Part shown: positions 1 to 5,915 of the stretch, in pieces
How positions within the stretch are numbered: position 1 is the first letter of the stretch
How the letters are laid out: each line of letters opens with the position of its first letter
NCBI GenBank assembly: GCA_002337545.1
Contig: DDGE01000058.1
Location: 4,284 to 10,473, forward strand
Direction of reading: 5' to 3'
Length of the DNA stretch: 6,190 bases
DNA from: Phycisphaerales bacterium UBA1910
GTDB taxonomy: Bacteria > Planctomycetota > Phycisphaerae > Phycisphaerales > UBA1924
Translations under genes and position numbers: made by a program
Notes under the pieces: model-generated
The model's input: only the letters and a program-made list of their open reading frames with translations
Told to the model about the DNA's origin: nothing
Databases searched by the model: none

Positions 1-246
1 ATCGGGTTCCTGACCCGCAAGAACATGATCATCATGTTCCTGTGCACCGAGCTCATGTTTCAGGCGGCCGGTCTGGCGCTCATCGCGTTCGGGCGTCACC
101 ATCTCGGTGCGGACGGGCAGACCTTTGTGATCTTCGTGCTCTGTGTCGCCGCGGCGGAGGCCGCGATGGCGTTGGCGCTCGTCGTGTTGCTGTTCCGTCA
201 TCGTGAATCCCTCGGCGCATCCGCCTGGAAGGAACTCAACGGATGA
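1..246 (+). CDS. nuoK: NADH-quinone oxidoreductase subunit K (5' partial)
   Basis: Small membrane subunit of complex I (NADH:quinone oxidoreductase, type I). It sits in the membrane arm between the quinone-site end and the antiporter-like subunits, where it helps relay charge for proton pumping. The reading frame is open from base 1 and encodes 81 residues before TGA at 244-246. By comparison with my memory of E. coli NuoK (about 100 aa), roughly 19 N-terminal residues lie outside the window. Two conserved buried glutamates are visible: one in the CTEL segment (codon 49-51) and one in the AAAEAAMAL segment (codon 157-159). They are 36 residues apart, the same spacing as E36 and E72 of E. coli NuoK. 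The GADGQTFVIFVL segment also matches the family. Two transmembrane helices of the usual three are seen here. The ATG at 25 is an internal methionine, not the start. The end overlaps the nuoL start by four bases. Confidence 0.95.
   Translation: MGFLTRKNMIIMFLCTELMFQAAGLALIAFGRHHLGADGQTFVIFVLCVAAAEAAMALALVVLLFRHRESLGASAWKELNG
229..233 (+). promoter_or_regulatory. Ribosome binding site for nuoL
   Basis: AAGGA lies inside the nuoK 3' end, nine bases before the ATG at 243. The start is a tandem ATGATG (243-248). The first ATG gives the 4-base ATGA overlap with the nuoK stop and the better spacing, so it is preferred. The second ATG (246) would shorten the protein by only one residue. The arrangement suggests translational coupling of nuoL to nuoK. 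Confidence 0.6.
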
Positions 247-2555
247 TGACTTCCTCGCTGATTAACTCATTCACTTCATCGATCGCGACCCTCGCGCCCG
301 ATGCTGCGGGTCACGCTGCCCACGCCGAACCCGGCGCGATCGCTGCCGGTCCCAACTGGGTCCTGCTGATCCCGTTCCTCCCGTTCGCCGCGTTTACCCT
401 CAACGCGCTGTACGCCGCGTTCGGGGTGAAGTCCAAGCTCCCAGCATGGACGACCGTTGCGACCCTCGCGGGTTCGTTCCTCGCGACCCTCGCGATGTTC
501 ATGAACTTCGACGGCACGCCCTACACCGTGCAGGCCTTTGAATGGTTCAACCTGCATTACGGCGACAAGTCCTTCGTCGCAAACTTCTCCTTCTATATCG
601 ACACCCTGACGATTTACTGGATGCTGTTCGTCACCGGGCTGGCAACACTCATCGCGCTCTACGCGAGCGAGTACATGTCGCACGATGTCGGGCAGGGGTA
701 CAACCGGTTCTTTGCCGCTTTCGCACTCTTCGTTGTCTCGATGGCGTGTCTGGTCATGGGCGACAACCTGCTCATGCTCTACCTGGGCTGGGAAGGCGTC
801 GGCCTGTGTTCGTACTTGCTCATCGGGTACTTCTACAAGAAGCCATCCGCCGTTGCTGCCGCGAAGAAAGCGTTTATTGTCAACCGCATCGGTGACCTCG
901 GGCTCGCGCTCGGCGTGTACCTGACCTTCGTGCACTTCGGCACGGTGCAGTACGCCGAGCTGTTCTCGAACGAGACGCTCCAGTCCTACATCGCTGCCGC
1001 ATCGCACGGCGACTTCGGTTCAATCCCCGGCGAGGCGCAATGGATCGCGTTGCTCCTCATGATCGGCGCATTCGGCAAGTCCGCCCAGTTCCCGCTCTAT
1101 GTCTGGTTGCCCGACGCGATGGAAGGCCCGACCCCCGTGTCGGCGCTCATCCACGCCGCGACCATGGTGACCGCGGGGATCTACCTGATCGCCCGCATGT
1201 ACCCCGTGTTCATCGTTTCGGAGAACGCGCTCCCCATCGTCGCCTGGATCGGCACGATCACCGCGTTCCTCGCCGCGACGATCGGGATGGCGCAGTTCGA
1301 CATCAAACGAATCATGGCCTACTCGACCGTGTCCCAGCTCGGGTACATGTTCGCGGGTCTCGGGTTTCTGACACCCACCGGCGGCGCGTACCATGTGCTC
1401 ACCCATGCGTTCTTCAAGGCTTTGCTCTTCCTCTGCTGCGGCGCCGTCATGCACGGGTTCGCGGGTCAGCTCGATCTCCGCAAGCTCTCGGGTCTGTGGA
1501 AGGTGCCCGGTTGGCGTATCGTCTCGATCGGGATGCTCATCGGGTGTATTAACCTCGCGGGTGTGCCGTTCACCGCCGGGTACTTCTCCAAGGACACCAT
1601 CCTCGCCGAAGCATTCGTCACGCCCGGGTACGCGTTCTTGGGTTGGGTGCTCCTGCTCACCGCAGGGATGACCGCGTACTACACCTTCCGCGTGTTCTTC
1701 CGCGTGTTCGTCGGCCCGGTGGAGTACCACCCCGGCGACGAGTTGCACGACCACGATCACGATCATGGGCACGGCGAAGAGCACCACCACGACGCCGGTC
1801 AGCACGGCGATCACCACGCCAACCACTTCCACCCGCACGCACCGGGTTGGGCGATCAACACCGTCCTCATCATCCTGACAGGGTGCTCGATCCTCGCGAC
1901 CGGGCTCTACTTCGTCGGCGGCGACAAGGACGCACACACCAAGCATTACGCCGACACCATGGTGTCGGAATCGTCCGCCTCGTACCACTCACACTACGGC
2001 ACACACGCCTTCGAGTACTACGAGAAGGACCCTGAGCACTACCCCGAACCCGGGCACGGTCCGCGCGGCTCGATCGACAAGGCGCTCTCCATGCCCATCA
2101 CCGGCGGCGACCCGCACAAGATGATGTACTACATCTCCGGCGTGATCGGGTTTGTCGGCATCCTGCTTGCCGCGCTCCTCCACGGACCAAAGGGTCTCGG
2201 CGGGCTCTTCCTCGGAGCCCGGACAAACGCGTCCGAGTGCAAGATGGACGCCATCGCCAAACGCTTCGGTCCCATCCCCAGATGGGCCGAGAACAAGTGG
2301 TATGTCGACGAGTTGTACCACGCGATCTTCGTCAAACCGCTCCGCATCATCTCGCATGTGTTCCACTGGGTGGACAAGCTGCTCGTTGACGGCATCGTCA
2401 ATGTCTTCGGGTTCCTCCCGCGTGTGTTCGCATGGATCATCCGCCCGAGCCAATCGGGTGTGCTCCAGGGATACGCGGTCTCGATGGCCGGCGGGTTGGC
2501 CATCATCCTCTTCGTCGTCCTCGTGATCGTCGCGCGTGCAGGGGGTGCCTCATGA
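243..2555 (+). CDS. nuoL: NADH-quinone oxidoreductase subunit L
   Basis: Distal antiporter-like, proton-translocating subunit of complex I in the cytoplasmic membrane. The 770 residues compare with about 613 in E. coli. Family signatures in order: GWEGVGLCSYLLIGYF with the channel glutamate E184; NRIGD with D218; GKSAQFPLYVWLPDAMEGPTP with K279; ALIHAATMVTAG with H304; HVLTHAFFKALLF with H384, H388 and K392; and GYFSKD with K450. These correspond to E. coli E144, D178, K229, H254, H334/H338/K342 and K399 (aligned by eye from memory), so the proton path looks intact. The C-terminal part has WYVDELYHAIFVKPL, the start of the amphipathic lateral helix HL (about 690-735), and a last membrane helix (about 742-764). 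The extra length comes from a polar N-terminal leader of about 36 residues, a His/Asp-rich loop at about 496-532, and a polar linker at about 560-627. No frameshift is seen. The end overlaps nuoM by four bases. Confidence 0.97.
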   Translation: MMTSSLINSFTSSIATLAPDAAGHAAHAEPGAIAAGPNWVLLIPFLPFAAFTLNALYAAFGVKSKLPAWTTVATLAGSFLATLAMFMNFDGTPYTVQAFEWFNLHYGDKSFVANFSFYIDTLTIYWMLFVTGLATLIALYASEYMSHDVGQGYNRFFAAFALFVVSMACLVMGDNLLMLYLGWEGVGLCSYLLIGYFYKKPSAVAAAKKAFIVNRIGDLGLALGVYLTFVHFGTVQYAELFSNETLQSYIAAASHGDFGSIPGEAQWIALLLMIGAFGKSAQFPLYVWLPDAMEGPTPVSALIHAATMVTAGIYLIARMYPVFIVSENALPIVAWIGTITAFLAATIGMAQFDIKRIMAYSTVSQLGYMFAGLGFLTPTGGAYHVLTHAFFKALLFLCCGAVMHGFAGQLDLRKLSGLWKVPGWRIVSIGMLIGCINLAGVPFTAGYFSKDTILAEAFVTPGYAFLGWVLLLTAGMTAYYTFRVFFRVFVGPVEYHPGDELHDHDHDHGHGEEHHHDAGQHGDHHANHFHPHAPGWAINTVLIILTGCSILATGLYFVGGDKDAHTKHYADTMVSESSASYHSHYGTHAFEYYEKDPEHYPEPGHGPRGSIDKALSMPITGGDPHKMMYYISGVIGFVGILLAALLHGPKGLGGLFLGARTNASECKMDAIAKRFGPIPRWAENKWYVDELYHAIFVKPLRIISHVFHWVDKLLVDGIVNVFGFLPRVFAWIIRPSQSGVLQGYAVSMAGGLAIILFVVLVIVARAGGAS
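1746..1838 (+). other. His/Asp-rich loop of NuoL (residues 502-532)
   Basis: Fourteen of 31 residues are histidine, in a run of alternating His-Asp followed by HHH and several HxH pairs. At DNA level the first part is a low-complexity alternation of CAC/CAT and GAT/GAC codons. The segment lies between the helix ending TAYYTFRVFFRVF and the helix starting PGWAINTVLIIL, that is between TM13 and TM14 of the family model. The odd-numbered helix before it would place it on the cytoplasmic side (inference). Shorter His-containing sequences occupy this loop in E. coli NuoL and many other NuoL proteins, so it is an expansion of an existing feature. Metal binding is possible but not shown. Confidence 0.75.
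2541..2545 (+). promoter_or_regulatory. Ribosome binding site for nuoM
   Basis: A GGGGG run ends six bases before the ATG at 2552. It supports this start, which overlaps the nuoL stop as ATGA, over the longer open frame beginning at 2432. That longer frame would add 40 Arg/Pro-rich residues unlike any NuoM N-terminus. Confidence 0.55.
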
Positions 2556-4330
2556 GTCTCGATGTCTGGTCCCTCATCGTCCTGATCTTCTTCCCCGCGC
2601 TGGTGGGGATCCTGATCGGATTCGTCAAGAACGACGACAACGCGTACCGCATCGCACTCGCGACCACCATCGCGTTGTGCGTTCCCGCGGTGGCGCTGCT
2701 CGCGAACTTCGATTTCTCGCACGGCGGGATGACCCAGTTTGAGCACTCGATCCCCTGGGTCCCTGGGTTGGGTCTTGAGTTCTCAATCGGGATGGACTCC
2801 GTGAGTCTGCTGCTCATCCTCCTGAGCGTCCTGCTCGGCCCGATCGTCGTACTCGCGTCCAAGACCGCGATCACGAAGGATCGCAAAATGTACTACGCGT
2901 GGCTCACCGTGCTCCAGGGCGCGATGGTCGGCGTGTTCGCCGCTCAAGACCTCCTCCTCTTCTACATCTGCTTCGAGTTCACGCTGCTCCCGATGTTCAT
3001 CCTGATTCGCAAGTACGGATCAACGAACCGCATCGCCGCGTCGACCAAGTTCTTCCTCTACACATTCACCGGGTCCATGATGACCCTCGCGGGTCTGATG
3101 TACGTCGTCTGGTTCGTGGCGCAGGATTCCCAGCTCGGACGCTGGACCCTCGATATCGCCGCTCTGACGCACTACGCCGGGAACATGACCCTCACCGAAC
3201 AGGGTTGGGTCCTCGCCGCGATGCTCGCCGGGTTCGCGGTCAAGGTGCCGCTCTTCCCCGTGCACACCTGGCTGCCGCTCGCACACACCGAAGCCCCGAC
3301 CGCGGGTTCCGTGATCCTTGCGGGTGTGCTGCTCAAGCTCGGTACCTACGGGTTCTACCGCTTCGCCGTGCCCCTCGCACCCGAAGCATTCTTCGAGTAC
3401 GCACCCCTCATCGCGATCCTCGCAATCATCGGGATCATCTACGCGGGTCTCATCTGCTGGGTGCAGGACGACATCAAGAAGCTCGTCGCGTACTCATCCG
3501 TGAGTCACCTGGGGTTCTGTATCCTCGGCTTGACCGCGCTCAATGTTACCGGGTTCTCCGGGTCGATCCTCTACATGCTCAGCCACGGTTTCTCGACCGG
3601 CGGGCTCTTCCTCATGATCGGGTTCATGTACGAGCGCTACCACACGCGTGACATGAACACGGTGGGGGGGCTCGCGTCCAAGATGCCCGTCTGGGCGACC
3701 TTCATGGTCTTCTTCGCGATGGCTTCCGTTGGTCTACCTGGGCTCAACGGGTTCCCGTCCGAGCTCCTATGCCTGATCTCCGCGTTCCAGTCCGACGCCG
3801 CGTGGAACGCAGCGGGCGAGCCCGGCGCCTGGGGCGCATCGCTCGGCCCATGGTTCGCCGTCTTCGCGGGCACCGGCATGGTCATTGCCGCCATGTACCT
3901 CCTGTACATGGTCGGGAAGATCTGCTTCGGCGCGTACAAGGAACCCGCGGATTACCACCCGCACGACGAGCTCCCGACGGACCTCAACACCCGCGAGATC
4001 ATCACCCTGACGCCGCTCGCGATCGGGTGCGTGCTCTTCGGTCTCCAGCCGACCATGCTCCTCGACGCGATCAGCGAGCCGGTCAACAACACCGTCCGCA
4101 TTGTCGAGCAGGCCAACGGGATTGACTCCCAAGCAACACTCAGCAGCCACTACTCAACTGGTGGAGGCCTCATGTCTTCAGATCAGGTTGAACAACTCGA
4201 CGAGATTTCACTTCGGCATGCGGAGAACCCTGGCACTGAGGCCCATGTAGAAGATTTGGCTGAGATTGGCGACAGTATGAAGTCAGCAGATCAGAGCGAT
4301 CACGACCACGGAGGAGATTCGCATGACTGA
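2552..4330 (+). CDS. nuoM: NADH-quinone oxidoreductase subunit M with C-terminal extension
   Basis: Middle antiporter-like, proton-pumping subunit of complex I. It has 592 residues against about 509 in E. coli. The core is canonical: FEFTLLPMFILIRKYG with the channel glutamate E142; GFAVKVPLFPVHTWLPLAHTE with K231 and H238; PTAGSVILAGVLLKLGTYGFYRF with K262; SSVSHLGF with H319; SHGFSTGGLF with H345; and GLNGFPSELL with E404. These match the E. coli NuoM Glu/Lys/His proton-channel set (E144, K234, H241, K265 and E407 among them, aligned by eye). About 14 membrane helices fit, the last near residues 481-500. Residues from about 525 to 592 are an added acidic, hydrophilic tail ending in a short His/Asp cluster (H584, H586, H591). 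With 14 helices the tail should face the periplasm (inference). Its base composition differs sharply from the rest of the gene. The start is set by the ATGA overlap with nuoL and the RBS at 2541-2545. The end overlaps nuoN by eight bases. Confidence 0.96.
   Translation: MSLDVWSLIVLIFFPALVGILIGFVKNDDNAYRIALATTIALCVPAVALLANFDFSHGGMTQFEHSIPWVPGLGLEFSIGMDSVSLLLILLSVLLGPIVVLASKTAITKDRKMYYAWLTVLQGAMVGVFAAQDLLLFYICFEFTLLPMFILIRKYGSTNRIAASTKFFLYTFTGSMMTLAGLMYVVWFVAQDSQLGRWTLDIAALTHYAGNMTLTEQGWVLAAMLAGFAVKVPLFPVHTWLPLAHTEAPTAGSVILAGVLLKLGTYGFYRFAVPLAPEAFFEYAPLIAILAIIGIIYAGLICWVQDDIKKLVAYSSVSHLGFCILGLTALNVTGFSGSILYMLSHGFSTGGLFLMIGFMYERYHTRDMNTVGGLASKMPVWATFMVFFAMASVGLPGLNGFPSELLCLISAFQSDAAWNAAGEPGAWGASLGPWFAVFAGTGMVIAAMYLLYMVGKICFGAYKEPADYHPHDELPTDLNTREIITLTPLAIGCVLFGLQPTMLLDAISEPVNNTVRIVEQANGIDSQATLSSHYSTGGGLMSSDQVEQLDEISLRHAENPGTEAHVEDLAEIGDSMKSADQSDHDHGGDSHD
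4154..4327 (+). other. Compositionally distinct NuoM tail (residues 535-592)
   Basis: Of the 58 codons here, 27 (47%) end in G or C. In the 64 codons just before (3962-4153) the count is 58 (91%). G+C of 4141-4320 is 95 of 180 bases (53%), against 62-68% in body lines I counted. The peptide is acidic and hydrophilic, with no membrane helix, and has no motif I recognise. Inside it, GGAGG at 4163-4167 precedes an in-frame ATG at 4172 by four bases, so a separate 52-residue product (4172-4330) is conceivable. The tail could be a fused small gene, a late extension by stop loss, or a rapidly drifting disordered segment. No function is assigned. Confidence 0.7.
4310..4316 (+). promoter_or_regulatory. 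Strong ribosome binding site for nuoN
   Basis: GGAGGAG lies six bases before the nuoN ATG at 4323, a near-ideal Shine-Dalgarno sequence and spacing. The same bases encode Gly587-Gly588 and the start of Asp589 of NuoM, so the last residues of NuoM are partly fixed by the nuoN initiation signal. It is the best RBS among the genes in this window. Confidence 0.8.
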
Positions 4331-5900
4331 GAAACTCGCGATCCTCTGGCCTGAGATCTTCCTCTTCATTGGCACCTGTCTCGTGATGCTCACGGGTCAG
4401 TGGCCGTCGCGCGCGATCCGCCAGTTCACGCCGTGGATCTGCGCGACAGCGCTGCTGCTCGCGTTCTTCGCCGCGATGACCTCGCCGCCGACGCAGGGCA
4501 TGTTCCCCGCGATCGTCCCCTACGCGAAGATGATCATCGCGACCGTTGGGATCATGATCCTCATGCTCCTCTCGGGGACCGTCGATCGTCAGCTCGAAAC
4601 CGATGTAGACAACGGCAAGCCCTTCCAATCCATCCGCTCCAACCGCGGCGAGTTCTACGCGTTCTTCATGTTCTCTCTTACGGGGCTCATGCTGACCGCA
4701 TCCGCCGACGACCTGATCTGGCTCTTCCTTGCCCTTGAGCTCACCTCGCTGCCGACCTACATCATGGTCGCAGTGTCGCGTGAAGAAGACAGCGCCCTCG
4801 AAGCATCCGTGAAGTACTTCTTCCTCGGTGCGCTCGGCGCTGCAATCTTCCTCTACGGGTTTGCGCTGATCTACGGCGCGACGGGCTCGACCAACCTCAA
4901 CGAGATCGCAACGGTCTTCGCCAACGACGGGATCTCCTCGATCGGCATGATCGGGATGCTCATCGCCGTCATCGGCGTATCGTTCAAGATCGCCGCGGTC
5001 CCCATGCACTTCTACACGCCCGATGTGTACCAGGGTGCCGCGTCGCCCGTGTCCGCGATGCTCGCGTTCGTGCCCAAGACCGCCGGGTTCCTCGCCCTCA
5101 TGTTCCTGCTCGGAACCGTTGGGTGGAAGGGTGGGCACCTGCCCATCGAACTCGAAGCAACCCTCTGGATCATGGCCGCATTAACCATGACCGTTGGTAA
5201 CATCCTCGCATTGCTCCAGTCCTCCGTGAAGCGCATCCTCGCGTACTCCTCGATCGCCCACTCCGGGTACATGCTCGTGGGGATCATCGCGGGGCCCGGC
5301 GCTAAGGGCGGCGCGTTCTACCAGAACGGGCTCGCCGCGGTCCTCTTCTACCTCTTCACCTACGGCGTCATGACCGTGGGCACCTTCGCCGTCCTCGCCT
5401 CGCTCGAGCACCGCAACGGGCGCGAAGCGGACCACATCGACGACATCCGCGGCATCTGCAAATCGCACCCGGTTCTCGGCTGGACCTTTGTGATCACCGT
5501 GCTCTCGACGCTCGGGTTCCCGCCCCTGCTCGGGTTCATCGGCAAGCTCGGACTCTTCTCCTCGGGCATCAGCGCGGGGCACTACGCCCTGATCGTGGTC
5601 CTCGGGATCAACTCCGCGATTGCCGCGTGCTACTACCTCCGCCTTGTCGCCGTCGCGTATATCGACGATTCCGAGAAATCGGGCGACCCGGTCTACGCCA
5701 CCCCGTTCTTCATGCGTCCGCTCGCCGGGCTTGTGAGCGCGGGCGGGGTCATCCTCTTCATGATCATGTCTGGCCCGATCGTCGACGGCGCACTCAACGC
5801 CGCGACCTACAACGCGCCCGAGCAAATCGATCATGATCACGATGATCATCACGCACACGACGAATCGCACGACGACGAGGTCGCGCTGCTCGACGACTAA
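4323..5900 (+). CDS. nuoN: NADH-quinone oxidoreductase subunit N
   Basis: Proximal antiporter-like, proton-pumping subunit of complex I. It has 525 residues, slightly longer than E. coli NuoN (about 485). Signatures: LALELTSLPTYIMVA with the channel glutamate E139; LEASVKYFFLGALGAAIFLYGFALIYG with K164; FKIAAVPMHFYTPDVYQGAASPVSA with K222; VPKTAGF with K252; VKRILAYSSIAHSGYMLVG in the second half; and GFPPLLGFIGKLGLF with K408. By eye these align with E. coli NuoN E133, K158, K217, K247 and K395, so the proton channel is complete. About 14 helices fit; TM1 is near residues 8-25. Residues 503-525 form an acidic tail with six histidines (504, 506, 509, 510, 512, 516). The start is fixed by the strong RBS at 4310-4316; the ATG lies within the nuoM 3' end in another frame. 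Stop is TAA at 5898-5900. Confidence 0.96.
   Translation: MTEKLAILWPEIFLFIGTCLVMLTGQWPSRAIRQFTPWICATALLLAFFAAMTSPPTQGMFPAIVPYAKMIIATVGIMILMLLSGTVDRQLETDVDNGKPFQSIRSNRGEFYAFFMFSLTGLMLTASADDLIWLFLALELTSLPTYIMVAVSREEDSALEASVKYFFLGALGAAIFLYGFALIYGATGSTNLNEIATVFANDGISSIGMIGMLIAVIGVSFKIAAVPMHFYTPDVYQGAASPVSAMLAFVPKTAGFLALMFLLGTVGWKGGHLPIELEATLWIMAALTMTVGNILALLQSSVKRILAYSSIAHSGYMLVGIIAGPGAKGGAFYQNGLAAVLFYLFTYGVMTVGTFAVLASLEHRNGREADHIDDIRGICKSHPVLGWTFVITVLSTLGFPPLLGFIGKLGLFSSGISAGHYALIVVLGINSAIAACYYLRLVAVAYIDDSEKSGDPVYATPFFMRPLAGLVSAGGVILFMIMSGPIVDGALNAATYNAPEQIDHDHDDHHAHDESHDDEVALLDD
5829..5870 (+). other. His/Asp-rich C-terminal tail of NuoN (residues 503-516)
   Basis: Six of the 14 residues are histidine and five are aspartate (one Glu as well), following the last membrane helix. 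The DNA is rich in GATCAT/GATCAC words and contains the palindrome GATCATGATC, explained by alternating Asp and His codons. Third codon positions are mixed here (GAT, CAT). The tail should face the periplasm if the protein has the usual 14 helices (inference). Metal chelation or pH buffering is possible but not demonstrated. Confidence 0.65.
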
Positions 5901-5915
5901 GAGAACTCCAACACC

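Noticed and set aside
1020..1988. 322-codon open frame on the minus strand opposite nuoL
   Set aside because: Same shadow pattern: rich in Glu, Asp, His, Arg and Val with no family motif, lying entirely opposite conserved NuoL sequence.
2432..2551. Longer open frame upstream of nuoM giving a 632-residue product
   Set aside because: The added 40 residues are Arg/Pro-rich and are the out-of-frame reading of the NuoL C-terminus; the ATGA overlap at 2552 with a GGGGG RBS is the natural start.
4170..5138. 322-codon open frame on the minus strand opposite nuoM/nuoN
   Set aside because: Highly charged, low-complexity composition typical of antisense frames in high-GC coding DNA; the plus strand carries a clear NuoN with all conserved residues.
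5827..5852. GATCATGATC palindrome and GATCAC repeats at the nuoN end, considered as an operator or terminator
   Set aside because: Explained by alternating Asp and His codons of the His-rich tail; no GC-rich stem or T-tract.
5901..5915. Promoter or terminator between nuoN and the terC-like gene
   Set aside because: The 15-base gap is too short for either, and no -10/-35 or hairpin is visible in it. A promoter inside nuoN cannot be excluded but none stands out.
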